Assembly (NCBI GenBank): GCA_035561355.1
Contig: DATMXS010000060.1
Location: forward strand, 9,308-73,307
DNA: 64,000 nucleotides
Origin: DATMXS01 sp035561355
GTDB taxonomy: Bacteria; Acidobacteriota; Terriglobia; Bryobacterales; Bryobacteraceae
Direction: 5' to 3'
In this document: in pieces, positions 43,197-52,785 of the stretch
How the letters are laid out: every line of letters begins with the position of its first letter
How positions within the stretch are numbered: the first letter of the stretch is position 1
Program-made: the position numbers and the translations under genes
The notes under the pieces: generated by a model
Databases searched by the model: none
Told to the model about the DNA's origin: nothing
What the model saw: the letters and a program-made list of their open reading frames with translations, nothing else

Positions 43197-46100
43197 ATGG
43201 CGAGTTGCAAAATGAAAACGTCCATCTCGTTACGCAGGTGCACTGTCATCGCCGGCCTGCTGGTCCTGCTTCTGGCATTCCCGCAATATGGCCAGGAGTT
43301 CCGAGCCACAGCCACCGGGCGGGTCATCGACGCGTCAAATGCAGCCGTGCCGAACGCAACGGTTCGCGTTAAGAATCTTGATACGAACGAGGTTACCGAT
43401 GCCGTGACCGACCCGCAGGGCGTCTACACCGCCCTGTTCCTTCGTCCCGGCCGGTATAGCTTGAGCGTACAGGTCCAGGGTTTCAAGAACTACGTTAGGG
43501 ATAACGTCACACTGAACGTTGGGCAGACCGCCACCATTAACATCAGCCTTGAGCTCGGAACGCTTGCCGAGCAGGTGACGGTCACGACAGAGGCCCCTCT
43601 TCTCGATGCCGCCAAGGCGGACCGTGGCGCCGTCATCGAAAACCAGCGCGTTACGGAACTGCCGCTGAACGGGCGTAATCCCTTCATGCTCTCGATGCTG
43701 GTGTCAGGCGTGAGTTACAACGGCGAGCTGGTCTACCAGCGGCCCTTCGACAACGGTGCCATCGCCCGCTGGAGCATCAACGGCAGCCGGAACAGCACCA
43801 ACGAGTTCCTCCTCGACGGTGCGCCCAACAACGCCGAGGCGGGCAACAACAACATCGCGTACGTGCCGCCTGTGGACGCGGTCCAGGAGTTCAAGATTCA
43901 GACGAATTCCTACGACTCGCAATACGGGCACACGGGTGGAGGAATCGTTAATGTCTCTCTGAAAAGTGGCACGAACGCTCTGCACGGGACCGCTTACGAG
44001 TTCGCCCGCCGGAACGGGTGGGACGCTAATTCGTTCCAAAACAATGCATTTGGTGCGTCGAAGGAAGGCCACTACTTGGATCAGTACGGCTTCCAGCTCG
44101 AAGGTCCCGTGGTCCTGCCCAGACTTTACAACGGCCGGGACAAGACGTTTTTCATGACCACGTTTGAGGGCTACCGTGAAGGGACTCCGTACCCGCTGAT
44201 CCTCTCCGTTCCTGAAGCTGAGATGCGGACCGGGGATTTCGGCAAGCTGGCAACCGGAGATGGCGTGCCGATCACGATCTACGATCCGAAGACCGGGCGC
44301 GACGTTGGGGGAAGTTGGGTGCGCGACCCGTTCCCGGGCAACCTTATCCCCCAGGATCGGGTCAACCCTATCGCGCGCAAGGTCATCGATTTCATGCCCA
44401 AGCCGAACACTTCAAGCCCTGGTCTGGATTACGCGCAAAACAACTTCTTCATGCCGGGCGGCGAGAATATCGACGCGGACGGATTCTACAACTTCGTCGC
44501 GAAAATAGACCAAAACATCGGCGACAAGCACCGTATATACGTGCGCCACGCCAACAACTGGCGGCACGAGAATGTTACGGAGAACGGCCTTCAGCGGGTG
44601 CCCGGCCACCGCGGCTGGTACCCGCATAAGCGCATCAACTATTCTGAGGTTGCGGACTGGGTGACGAATGTCAGTCCCACGCTGGTGCTGAATAATCGCG
44701 TTTCCTACAGCTACTATCGGGAAAAGAATGAGATGGAAGGGAATGCGGGATTCGACAACACCACGCTTGGATTCCCCAGTTCGTTCATCAACAGCATTCC
44801 GCACGGACCTTTCTTCGGCGTATATAGCTTCTCCGGATACATCAGCCTAGGGAGATATCCGCAGGTCTTCGGAACCAACTCGTTCGCATACCATCCGAAC
44901 TTCACCAAGGTCCAGGGCGCGCACATGCTGAAGGGCGGAGTCGACATGCGGTGGGTCCAGTGGGTGAACCAGAATTGGGGCAACCCGCTCTCGTTCAGCT
45001 CCGACGCTGGTTTCACTCAGAAGAACTATAGCCGTGCCGACGGCGTAAGCGGAAACTCTATTGCTACCTGGCTGCTCGGGACTCCCTCAAGCGGCAGTTC
45101 AGACGATAACCTGTTCCCATTCTACAGCTATCACTACTTCGCGCCATGGGTGCAGGACGACTGGAAAGTGACCCGCAGGTTGACGATCAACCTGGGGCTG
45201 CGTTGGGACGTCAATATGCCTCCCGTCGAGCGCTATAACCGGATGAATCGTTCGTTCGACCGGAACCGCACGAACTCGGTCGACAAGATGATCGACCGCG
45301 TGCTATATCCTGCAACGCCACCAGTGATGGGCGGTTTGTTGTTCGCCGGTGTGGGCGGCGTCCCGCGTGGAGCGGCCGACCTGTACAAGAAGACGTTGCA
45401 GCCGCGATTCGGCTTTGCCTACCAGTGGAACGACAAAGTGGTGATGCGCGGCGGTTGGGGCCGATATTACCTGAACCCGAGCAACTCGTACATCCAGAAC
45501 TACGGTTTCAGCCAGGCTACGACGGCTGTCACCACGCTCGATGGCGGTCGCACTCCGATAGCCGGGCTCCTGAATAACCCCTTCCCGGATGGGCTTATCC
45601 AGCCCTCGGGCGCTTCGAAGGGAGACCTCACGTATCTCGGCCGCGGATTCAACTTCGTAAATCCGTCTTTCCGGGTGCCTCACGTAAACCAGTTCTCGTT
45701 TGGCTTCCAGTTTGAGCTGCCCTGGCGCTCCCGCATCGACATCTCGTACGTCGGCAGCCGCTCGAAGGACCTCGAGAACACGCTTTCAGTGAACACCTAT
45801 GATCTGGCCCTGCGCCAGAAATGCAACCTGATGGAAGGGGGGAATCCGCTCTATTGCGATGAGCGCCTGCCCAATCCATTCCAAGGCGTCGAGCCGTTCC
45901 GCGGTACAACGAATTTCTCGGCGCCGACTCTGGCTCGAAGTGCGCTCACTATTCCGTACCCGAACTTCGGCGGCCTTACGGAAGTCATGCGCAACGATGC
46001 GTCTGTTTGGTACAACTCCATGCAGCTCATCTATGAGATGCGCAACCGCGGCGGCATGAACCTGACCGTGAGCTACACGCTCTCGAAGATGATCGAGCAG

Positions 46101-46766
46101 GCGGGCTTCAATGACGTGCAGCAAAGGATCATGCAGCGCGGACTCTATCAATGGGATCGTCCGCATCACCTGGTAGTCAGCACCGTCTACGAGCTTCCGT
46201 TCGGGCCCGGCAAGCGCTGGGCGAATTCCTCGCACCCGGTGCTCTCGCGCCTGCTCGGCGGCTGGGAAAACACCTGGATCTTCAATTATCAGTCGGGACT
46301 CCCGTGGGCGTTGCCCAGCAACGTCATATACGTGGATGAGGCGAAGGTGGCCGAAATCGACTGGTCCGCGCCCCGCGTGTACGGGGTCGCCCCCTGCGTG
46401 GCCCGATGGAACGATAACGGCACGATCACGATGCAGTCGTTCAGCAAGAACTGCTCCGACTACAATTTCCTGATCACCCCGCGATTCGCACCACGGTTCA
46501 CTCCGAACCGCGATGGTCGCCTGCGCCTGCACACGGTGCCGCAGGCCGACGTATCGCTGAACAAGACGACCCGCATCACGGAGAGAACGCGGCTGCAATT
46601 CCGAGCCGAAGCGTTCAACGCATTCAACACGTACATGTTTTACAATGGCGCGTTCAACAACAACCCGCAGAGCGCGAACTTCGGCTCGGTCGAGAAGGCC
46701 GCTGTGGGGTTCGAGCAAACAAACCGGCCGCGTTATATCCAGCTTGCGGTCAAATTCCTCTGGTAG
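43197..46766 (+). CDS. TonB-dependent receptor, Oar-like, with N-terminal carboxypeptidase regulatory domain
   Basis: About 1189 residues, an outer-membrane beta-barrel transporter for large glycans or oligosaccharides. A signal sequence (about residues 10-30) is followed by a carboxypeptidase regulatory-like domain (ATATGRVIDASNAAVPNATVRV), then a plug (VTELPLNGRNPF, SNEFLLDGAPNNAEAG-like) and the barrel. Acidobacteriota carry many Oar-like receptors of this kind. Two starts are in frame, ATG 43197 and ATG 43212; the first is used. It is the uptake step of this locus. Confidence 0.93.
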   Translation: MASCKMKTSISLRRCTVIAGLLVLLLAFPQYGQEFRATATGRVIDASNAAVPNATVRVKNLDTNEVTDAVTDPQGVYTALFLRPGRYSLSVQVQGFKNYVRDNVTLNVGQTATINISLELGTLAEQVTVTTEAPLLDAAKADRGAVIENQRVTELPLNGRNPFMLSMLVSGVSYNGELVYQRPFDNGAIARWSINGSRNSTNEFLLDGAPNNAEAGNNNIAYVPPVDAVQEFKIQTNSYDSQYGHTGGGIVNVSLKSGTNALHGTAYEFARRNGWDANSFQNNAFGASKEGHYLDQYGFQLEGPVVLPRLYNGRDKTFFMTTFEGYREGTPYPLILSVPEAEMRTGDFGKLATGDGVPITIYDPKTGRDVGGSWVRDPFPGNLIPQDRVNPIARKVIDFMPKPNTSSPGLDYAQNNFFMPGGENIDADGFYNFVAKIDQNIGDKHRIYVRHANNWRHENVTENGLQRVPGHRGWYPHKRINYSEVADWVTNVSPTLVLNNRVSYSYYREKNEMEGNAGFDNTTLGFPSSFINSIPHGPFFGVYSFSGYISLGRYPQVFGTNSFAYHPNFTKVQGAHMLKGGVDMRWVQWVNQNWGNPLSFSSDAGFTQKNYSRADGVSGNSIATWLLGTPSSGSSDDNLFPFYSYHYFAPWVQDDWKVTRRLTINLGLRWDVNMPPVERYNRMNRSFDRNRTNSVDKMIDRVLYPATPPVMGGLLFAGVGGVPRGAADLYKKTLQPRFGFAYQWNDKVVMRGGWGRYYLNPSNSYIQNYGFSQATTAVTTLDGGRTPIAGLLNNPFPDGLIQPSGASKGDLTYLGRGFNFVNPSFRVPHVNQFSFGFQFELPWRSRIDISYVGSRSKDLENTLSVNTYDLALRQKCNLMEGGNPLYCDERLPNPFQGVEPFRGTTNFSAPTLARSALTIPYPNFGGLTEVMRNDASVWYNSMQLIYEMRNRGGMNLTVSYTLSKMIEQAGFNDVQQRIMQRGLYQWDRPHHLVVSTVYELPFGPGKRWANSSHPVLSRLLGGWENTWIFNYQSGLPWALPSNVIYVDEAKVAEIDWSAPRVYGVAPCVARWNDNGTITMQSFSKNCSDYNFLITPRFAPRFTPNRDGRLRLHTVPQADVSLNKTTRITERTRLQFRAEAFNAFNTYMFYNGAFNNNPQSANFGSVEKAAVGFEQTNRPRYIQLAVKFLW

Positions 46767-46774
46767 GGATCTGT

Positions 46775-46821
46775 GGCGCACGCGTCGGGTTCCCTAAGGG
46801 CGAATCACTGGCGCGTGCGCC
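46775..46821. repeat. Inverted repeat after the TonB receptor gene
   Basis: GGCGCACGCG (46775-46784) and CGCGTGCGCC (46812-46821) are perfect 10-base complements, separated by 27 bases. It lies 8 bases after the receptor stop and 20 bases before the kelch start. It could be an attenuating stem-loop or a protein-binding pair; there is no T-tract. Confidence 0.5.
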
Positions 46822-46840
46822 CATAGCATGGGCAGCGATT

Positions 46841-47860
46841 ATGACTGTGATACTTAGGTGTACGCTGATCGCATCGCTATTTCTGACGGCTGCGACGGTC
46901 CTCGCGCAAACGTGGACCGTGCGGTCATCCGTTCCCCAGCATGTCTACGGGCATGCGGGAGCATCGCTAAATGGCAAGATCCACCTGCTCGGCGGTTGCC
47001 CGACTTCCAACTGGCAGAACACCTCCAGACTGCACCAGGTCTACGATCCCGCCCGCGACGAGTGGGAAAACAAGGCGGAGTTGCCCGAAGCCACGGCTTG
47101 GGCCATGCCCGCGGTTTGGCAGGGCAAGATATACCTCTTCGGCGGCTCCTACAACAAGCCGGGACAGGGCATCACCTCGTCCGACGGAGCATGGGTCTAT
47201 GATCCCCGGATGGACCGCTGGTCGAAGCTACGGAACCTCCCTGAGGTGCGCATGAACGGTTTCGCGGCCGCGGCTGGCGACTTCATCTACATCTCTCTCG
47301 GGTACAATCGTCAGGGTCCGGCCACCAAGGGGGTGACCGAGGAGTACAAGTCCACATACCGTTATGACCCGAGGAAGGACACGTATACGCGCCTGGCGGA
47401 CGCGCCGATCAACGGCTGCTATATCGCGTCCGGCACTCACAAAGGGAAGATCTATGCGGTTCCCGGCGCTTATGACGAGTTCGGGTTCCATGGCGAATAC
47501 ACCTGGGCCGAGGGAGCCGTTATGTACGAACCCGCCGCCGACCGCTGGACCCGGATCGACGCGCCTCGTGTGAAGAAGCGCGTCTTTTTTATGACTCAGT
47601 GCTCTGCCTCGGTCATTGACAATGGGAAGCTGTGGGTCGTTGGCGGCATGGGCGAAAACCGGCAGAGGACGGAAACGACTGAGTACCTCGACCTTGAAAA
47701 ACTCGTGTTCGTCCGTGGCCCGGACATCGCGTATGGGCGATGCTGTGGCGGCGGCGGCATCGCAGATGGGACCCTCGTGATAGCGGGAGGGTTCTTCGGC
47801 ATCGCCGATACCAGCAAGCCCGCACTGCCGACCTGGGTCCTGGAGACTCGTCGAAAGTAA
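46841..47860 (+). CDS. Secreted kelch-repeat beta-propeller protein
   Basis: A 339-residue protein with a signal peptide (ILRCTLIASLFLTAATVLAQ). About five or six kelch units follow, with the diagnostic diglycines: GKIHLLGGCP, GKIYLFGGSYN, then GKLWVVGGMGE and TLVIAGGFFG. Function unknown; bacterial kelch propellers include sugar mutarotases (NanM type) and adhesins. It lies between the receptor and the regulator, so a sugar-binding or periplasmic processing role fits. Confidence 0.85.
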   Translation: MTVILRCTLIASLFLTAATVLAQTWTVRSSVPQHVYGHAGASLNGKIHLLGGCPTSNWQNTSRLHQVYDPARDEWENKAELPEATAWAMPAVWQGKIYLFGGSYNKPGQGITSSDGAWVYDPRMDRWSKLRNLPEVRMNGFAAAAGDFIYISLGYNRQGPATKGVTEEYKSTYRYDPRKDTYTRLADAPINGCYIASGTHKGKIYAVPGAYDEFGFHGEYTWAEGAVMYEPAADRWTRIDAPRVKKRVFFMTQCSASVIDNGKLWVVGGMGENRQRTETTEYLDLEKLVFVRGPDIAYGRCCGGGGIADGTLVIAGGFFGIADTSKPALPTWVLETRRK

Positions 47861-47900
47861 CGCCCGCCCGGATCTGGCCGGGCACTGAGGAGGAACGCGC

Positions 47901-48950
47901 TTGGCTGCGAGGATGAAAGATGTTGCCGAGAGGGCCGGGGTTTCAGTGACCACCGTCTCTCACGTGCTCAACAGCACGCCGCACCGGCCGATTGCTGCCG
48001 CGACTCGGGACCGGATCCTCGCAGCCGTTCGTGAGTTGGACTATCACGCCGACGCAAACGCTCGGCGCCTCGCGCAAAACCGGAGCAACCTATTCGGGCT
48101 CGTCGTTTCGGAGATCGCCAACCCATTCTTTCCGGATGTGATCAAAGCGTTTGAGACATCGGCTCTCGCTCACGGTTTCGATGTCCTGCTCTGCAATACG
48201 GAGTACGACGCTGGCCGGACACACATCGCGGTCCGCAAAATGATCGAAAACAAGGTCCGCGGTGTTGCCGTGATCACCTCAATGTTTGATCGTGTTTTTG
48301 CGGAAGAACTCGCGTCCAGAGAGGTCCCGGTTGTGGTTCTCGGCGCCGGCCTCGCCGGGCCGGGCATCAGCGCGGTGGAGTTGGAGTTTGGTCGTGGTAT
48401 GGGCCAGGCAATCGATCACCTTATCGAGTTGGGACATGAGGAGATCGCATTCGTTTCGGGGCCGCAGCACATCGCCTCGGCCATCCGCATCCGGGATGCC
48501 TTTGTGCATGCAACGGGGCGCCGCCGCGTTCGTACCGGCCGTGTCGTTCAGAGCAATTACAAAGTGGATGGCGGCGCTTCGGCCGTCGCGGCGCTCGCTG
48601 CCGCCGACGGTTTCCCGACAGCGATCGCATGTGGCAATGACCTCATTGCGGTCGGCGTTATAAGTGCACTGGAGGACGTGGGTATCAGTGTTCCCGCCGA
48701 TGTCTCCGTCATCGGGTACGACAACATTCTCGTGTCAAGGCTCGCGCGGCCGCCCCTCACGACGGTTGAGGTTCCGCGAGAGCTCCTCGGCAGGACTGCA
48801 TTCCGCGCGCTCGAGAATATGCAGCGCTCGCCTTCCCATACCGGGCGCGTACACAAACTCGGGACAGAGCTCGTGATTCGACGGTCCACAGCCGCGGTCA
48901 GGACCGAGGGCCTCGGGCCGCGTTCACGAGAAGCGGCGAACGCCAGATGA
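47901..48950 (+). CDS. LacI-family transcriptional regulator
   Basis: A 349-residue repressor: N-terminal helix-turn-helix (MKDVAERAGVSVTTVSHVLN, with hinge and IAAATRDRILAAV), and a periplasmic-binding-protein-like sensor domain. The start is TTG 47901 because gaggagg (47887-47893) lies 7 bases upstream, while ATG 47913 has no site and would cut the first four residues. It probably senses a sugar or sugar-phosphate and binds the operator at 41598. Stop overlaps the next start (ATGA). Confidence 0.93.
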   Translation: MAARMKDVAERAGVSVTTVSHVLNSTPHRPIAAATRDRILAAVRELDYHADANARRLAQNRSNLFGLVVSEIANPFFPDVIKAFETSALAHGFDVLLCNTEYDAGRTHIAVRKMIENKVRGVAVITSMFDRVFAEELASREVPVVVLGAGLAGPGISAVELEFGRGMGQAIDHLIELGHEEIAFVSGPQHIASAIRIRDAFVHATGRRRVRTGRVVQSNYKVDGGASAVAALAAADGFPTAIACGNDLIAVGVISALEDVGISVPADVSVIGYDNILVSRLARPPLTTVEVPRELLGRTAFRALENMQRSPSHTGRVHKLGTELVIRRSTAAVRTEGLGPRSREAANAR

Positions 48951-49876
48951 GGCGCCGTTTCGACGTTCTCTGCGCTGGTGACATGTGCGTGGACCTGCTT
49001 CTGCGTGGTGACGTTCGCCCGCGGTTCGGCCAGGTTGAGCAGATCATCGAGGACTACAGGCTGGAACTGGGTGGCTCAAGTAACATTTTTGCGAGCCAGT
49101 TCGCAAAACTCGGCGGCTCCGTCTGCGTGATCGGCTGGGTCGGTGCGGACGCGTTCGGAGACGCGGTTGTCGCGAAGCTCGCCGACGCGGGGATTGATAT
49201 TTCCCTCGTGCGCCGTTCGGCGGCGCTCAAAACCGGGCTCGGTGTGGCGCTGACCGAACAGAACGATCGCGCCATTCTGACGTACCTCGGGACCATTGAC
49301 GCGATCGGCCCCGAGGACCTCGACGGTCGGTTACTGACGTCCTGCAAGCACTGGCACGTCGCGTCGTATTTCCTTATGAATCGTGTCCGGTCCTGCTGGC
49401 CGCGGTGGTTTGCCGAATGCAGAGCCGCGAATGTCACCACCTCGCTCGATCCCAATTGGGACCCCGAGGAGCGGTGGGACCGTCTGTGGGATGTGCTGCC
49501 ACTGATAGACGTCTTTCTGCCGAATGAAGCCGAGGCGATAGCGATTGCGGCAGAGGACTCCCTCGAGACTGCAGGCGAGAAGCTTGCCTCCGCCTGCGGG
49601 GTCGTCGTTGTAAAACGTGGGGCCGAGGGCGCGATCGCTTTCGCCGCCGGAAGGCGGTACGAGGCTCCGCGACCGCTCCTGGAAGCACCCGCCGTGGACA
49701 CCGTCGGGGCGGGAGACAACTTCGATGCAGGATTCCTGCGAGGATGGCTGCTCGGCTGGGACATTCCGCGCAGCCTCGAACTGGCCACACACTGCGCCGT
49801 CGCAAGCTTAGCGGCGCCGGGCGGCGTGGAAAATCAGTTACGAGGTTTCGGAGCAGGGGGGACATCCGATGACTGA
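48947..49876 (+). CDS. PfkB-family carbohydrate kinase
   Basis: A 309-residue sugar kinase of the ribokinase family. The N-terminus has VLCAGDMCVDLLLRG and LGGSSNIFASQFAKLGG, and the C-terminus has the PfkB signature DTVGAGDNFDAGFLRGW with the catalytic aspartate. It starts inside the LacI stop and ends eight bases inside the next gene, so it is coupled to both. The substrate would be the sugar released by the GH4 enzymes, or an Amadori-type sugar if the SIS protein acts as a deglycase; undetermined. Confidence 0.93.
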   Translation: MRRRFDVLCAGDMCVDLLLRGDVRPRFGQVEQIIEDYRLELGGSSNIFASQFAKLGGSVCVIGWVGADAFGDAVVAKLADAGIDISLVRRSAALKTGLGVALTEQNDRAILTYLGTIDAIGPEDLDGRLLTSCKHWHVASYFLMNRVRSCWPRWFAECRAANVTTSLDPNWDPEERWDRLWDVLPLIDVFLPNEAEAIAIAAEDSLETAGEKLASACGVVVVKRGAEGAIAFAAGRRYEAPRPLLEAPAVDTVGAGDNFDAGFLRGWLLGWDIPRSLELATHCAVASLAAPGGVENQLRGFGAGGTSDD

Positions 49877-50951
49877 ATTGCTGAGGGACATACAACGAGA
49901 GCCGTTCGAACTCCTGAGCATACTCGATTTTGCATTCGGGCCAGGACAGGCGGCACTGAAAGAAGGGGCTCGCCTGCTTGCCGGCGATCGTCACATATAC
50001 GTCACAGGCGTCGGGAGCAGCTGGCATGCTGCCTTGGCCGTTGGCTCGGTGTTCGACGCAGGCGGGCAGACGTGCCGCGTCATCGACGCCTCCGAACTCC
50101 TCCACACGCCACTCCCTGCGCACAGCTCGATTGTCGTGTTGTCTCGCAGTGGGAGAAGTTATGAAGTGGTCGCCCTCATTGCTAAGGCCAAAGAGGCGGG
50201 TGCATGCATCATCGCCATCACGAACTCGGTTGACAGCCCGCTCGCAAATGCCTCCGACGCCGTTCTGGAGGTGCGCGCGCGCCCGGACCACCTCGTGTCA
50301 ATCAGCATGTACGCAGGCTTGGCCCTGATTGGTGGGCTTCTCGCCACTCGCCTAAAGGGAGGCCCTGACACGGAGCTCCGCCGCGCGCTGGAGGCTGGTT
50401 GCTTGGCTGCCGCCGATTCGCTCGACCACTGGCAGGCGCAGTTACGGACCGGTGCGTGGCTGGCGCCGGACGCGCCCGTGTATTTTCTGGGCCGCCAGGG
50501 CAGCGTAGCAACCTGCCACGAGGCCCGGCTGCTGTGGGAAGAGGCCGCGAAGGCGCCTGCATCAGCGCTTACTACCGGCGGGTTCCGCCACGGCTCGCAG
50601 GAGATCGTCCGGCAGGGATTACGTCTGGCAATTTGGATACAGCCCGAGTTTCAGCGGGACGCCGATCTACGGCTCGCCTCCGAGGCGGCGGCCATTGGGG
50701 CGGAGATTTTGGTAATCGGCCACGGATTGCCGCACGATGCAGCATCCCTCGTCATCCAGATCCCCCCGCTTCCGGCAGCATGGCAGTTTCTTGTGGACAT
50801 CATCCCGGCGCAGGTTGCGGCCGAACAACTCGCGCATTTGCGCGGCGAGAATTGTGACGCGTTTCGTTACTGTCCTTACATAATCGAGCAGCAGGCCGGC
50901 CTGACCGGCAGAATCGGTGCCGCTGAGTGCGGCACAAATGTTTCGCGGTGA
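49869..50951 (+). CDS. SIS-domain sugar isomerase/deglycase (GlmS isomerase or FrlB-like)
   Basis: A 360-residue cytoplasmic protein with two SIS subdomains. The first has VTGVGSSWHAALAVGSVF and VLSRSGRSYEVVALI, the second has GGFRHGSQEIV, equivalent to the EFRHGP element of the GlmS, AgaS and FrlB families. Ligands are phosphorylated sugars. Together with the PfkB kinase it resembles the kinase-deglycase pairs that break down Amadori compounds, or an amino-sugar isomerase-deaminase. The choice is not made by the sequence. Confidence 0.82.
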   Translation: MTELLRDIQREPFELLSILDFAFGPGQAALKEGARLLAGDRHIYVTGVGSSWHAALAVGSVFDAGGQTCRVIDASELLHTPLPAHSSIVVLSRSGRSYEVVALIAKAKEAGACIIAITNSVDSPLANASDAVLEVRARPDHLVSISMYAGLALIGGLLATRLKGGPDTELRRALEAGCLAAADSLDHWQAQLRTGAWLAPDAPVYFLGRQGSVATCHEARLLWEEAAKAPASALTTGGFRHGSQEIVRQGLRLAIWIQPEFQRDADLRLASEAAAIGAEILVIGHGLPHDAASLVIQIPPLPAAWQFLVDIIPAQVAAEQLAHLRGENCDAFRYCPYIIEQQAGLTGRIGAAECGTNVSR

Positions 50952-50980
50952 TCGAATCGCAGTGCCTTGAAGGAGCTCAT

Positions 50981-52444
50981 ATGACTCGCAGGACATTTGT
51001 AAGCGCAGCCGCCGTTCCTGTGTCCACCTTGGCGGCGCAGCCCGCCCCGCAGATCCGGACCGGTGACGATGTCGGCAACCAGAAGCTAGTGATGATCGGC
51101 GCCGGGAGTGCGATGTTTACCCAGGGACTGATCATTGATTGGATCCGCCGGAAGTACCAGGGCGACTGGGAAATTGCGCTTGTCGACATCAACCCCGTCG
51201 TCCTCGATGCTACGGAAAAGATGGTCCGGCGCTACATGCTCTCGGCCGAGAAGCCGGCGAAGATCGTGGCCAGCCTGGACCGGCGGGAGGTGCTTCCCGG
51301 AGCGACGCTCGTCGTGACGACCATCGGCGTAGGCAGTCGGCGTGCCTGGGAGCAGGACGTGTTCATTCCGCGGAAGTATGGAATCTTCCAGCCGGTGGGT
51401 GACTCCGTCATGGCCGGGGGAGTGTCCCGCTCAATGCGGATGATTCCGCCGATGCTTGATATCGCGCGCGACGTGCACAGGATCTGCCCGCAGGCGCGAT
51501 TCATCAACTACTCCAATCCGATGACTGCCATCGTCCGCGCAATCCGCCGCGAGACGCAGGCCAATGTCACCGGCCTGTGCATCGGAACGCAGCAGACCCT
51601 GCAATACCTCGCGAGACTGGCCGACGTCCCCATGGCAAACGTTACCGCGCGCTGGTGCGGCGTGAATCACCTGACGTGGATCACGGAATTTCGCCAGGAT
51701 GGCGTCGATCTGTGGCCCAGGCTCCGTACAAAAGTGGCGCAGTTGAGGGCGAAAGGCGTCCCCGTCGGCAGGCTCGGCCGGTCATTCTCCGAAGCTGGCG
51801 GCAAGCCGCTACGGCACGAGCAAGAGATGACGATGCCGTTCAGCTGGGAACTGTTCGATCAATTCGGCGCTTTTCCAGCCGTGCTCGACCGGCATGCGAT
51901 GGAGTTCTTTCCGCAGCGGTTCCCGCGTGGGCAATACCTGGGTGGCACGCTGGGCGTAGACATTTATTCGTTCGAAGCGGTGATCCAGAGTGGAGACAAA
52001 ATCTACGAGCGAACGATCAGCCTAGCTAAAGGAAGCGGCCCGATCGAGGATGCGCGGCTGAACGCCACATCCGGCGAGCACTCGCAGTTCATGGACATTC
52101 TGGACAGTTGGACACACGATTCCCGGCGCTGGTACTCGGTCAATACCCAGAACAATGGCGCGGTCTCGAACCTGCCGGCGGCCGGCGTGCTCGAGATTCC
52201 GGCGGTAGCGCGGAAACAGGGCATGGCTCCCCTTCCCCTCGGGGAGGCTCCGTCCCGGGTAGCGAGCATCACCATGCACCGCATTGCCACCGCTGAGGCG
52301 ACCGTAGAGGCGGCCGTGACTGGCGATCGCAAAATGTTTGCGGAAGCGCTGATTATGGACGGCGTTCCCGACCAAACGACGGCCGACAAGCTTGTGGAGG
52401 ACTTGCTCAAGGCCCACAAGGAACACCTGCCGCAGTTCGCCTGA
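50981..52444 (+). CDS. Glycoside hydrolase family 4 enzyme with Tat signal, copy 2
   Basis: A 487-residue paralog of 41687-43120. The Tat leader is MTRRTFVSAAAVPVSTLAA. The same core appears: MIGAGSAMFTQG, LCIGTQQTL, GVNHLTWITEF, NYSNPMTA. It carries about 25 extra residues (around LGRSFSEAGGKPL) before the PFSWELFDQFG block that copy 1 lacks. Start ATG 50981 has aaggag at 50969-50974. The two genes bracket the regulator-kinase-SIS block, so the locus may use different linkages of one glycan. Confidence 0.88.
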   Translation: MTRRTFVSAAAVPVSTLAAQPAPQIRTGDDVGNQKLVMIGAGSAMFTQGLIIDWIRRKYQGDWEIALVDINPVVLDATEKMVRRYMLSAEKPAKIVASLDRREVLPGATLVVTTIGVGSRRAWEQDVFIPRKYGIFQPVGDSVMAGGVSRSMRMIPPMLDIARDVHRICPQARFINYSNPMTAIVRAIRRETQANVTGLCIGTQQTLQYLARLADVPMANVTARWCGVNHLTWITEFRQDGVDLWPRLRTKVAQLRAKGVPVGRLGRSFSEAGGKPLRHEQEMTMPFSWELFDQFGAFPAVLDRHAMEFFPQRFPRGQYLGGTLGVDIYSFEAVIQSGDKIYERTISLAKGSGPIEDARLNATSGEHSQFMDILDSWTHDSRRWYSVNTQNNGAVSNLPAAGVLEIPAVARKQGMAPLPLGEAPSRVASITMHRIATAEATVEAAVTGDRKMFAEALIMDGVPDQTTADKLVEDLLKAHKEHLPQFA

Positions 52445-52785
52445 TTGAGGACGCCGAAAGCACACGATACGGCTCAATATCTGAGCGTTCTCGCCAGCGT
52501 GAGACTCAGATTCGGCGGCGCCGACGGCCGCGCCCCGTTCGGAGACACTCGGAGGGACAAGAATGATCGTGAGACTCCGTGATTCCGACATTCCTCTCCC
52601 CCGAATGACCCTGACCCCGCATGGGCGGGCCATCCCGCGTCTATTTGTGCCCGACCGACGGTGCTTCAACGGTGGTTCACACCGCTCGGAAATTTCTATC
52701 CCCCAGATTCTGAAGCAGCACCCCTCCCCGTAGCCCCTGAAACCCTTGACACCGCCCGTTACTCTCGAAGCGGAGAACTGAACCA
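52445..52785. other. Intergenic region before the HTH/SEC-C gene
   Basis: No supported gene. A possible 56-codon ORF (ATG 52563 to TAG 52733) has a weak ggaggg ribosome site but no recognisable residues. A TTGACA at 52746-52751 is a possible -35, but no good -10 follows. Confidence 0.35.

Noticed and set aside
45786..46781. A 331-codon minus-strand frame
   Set aside because: Antisense shadow of the TonB receptor gene.
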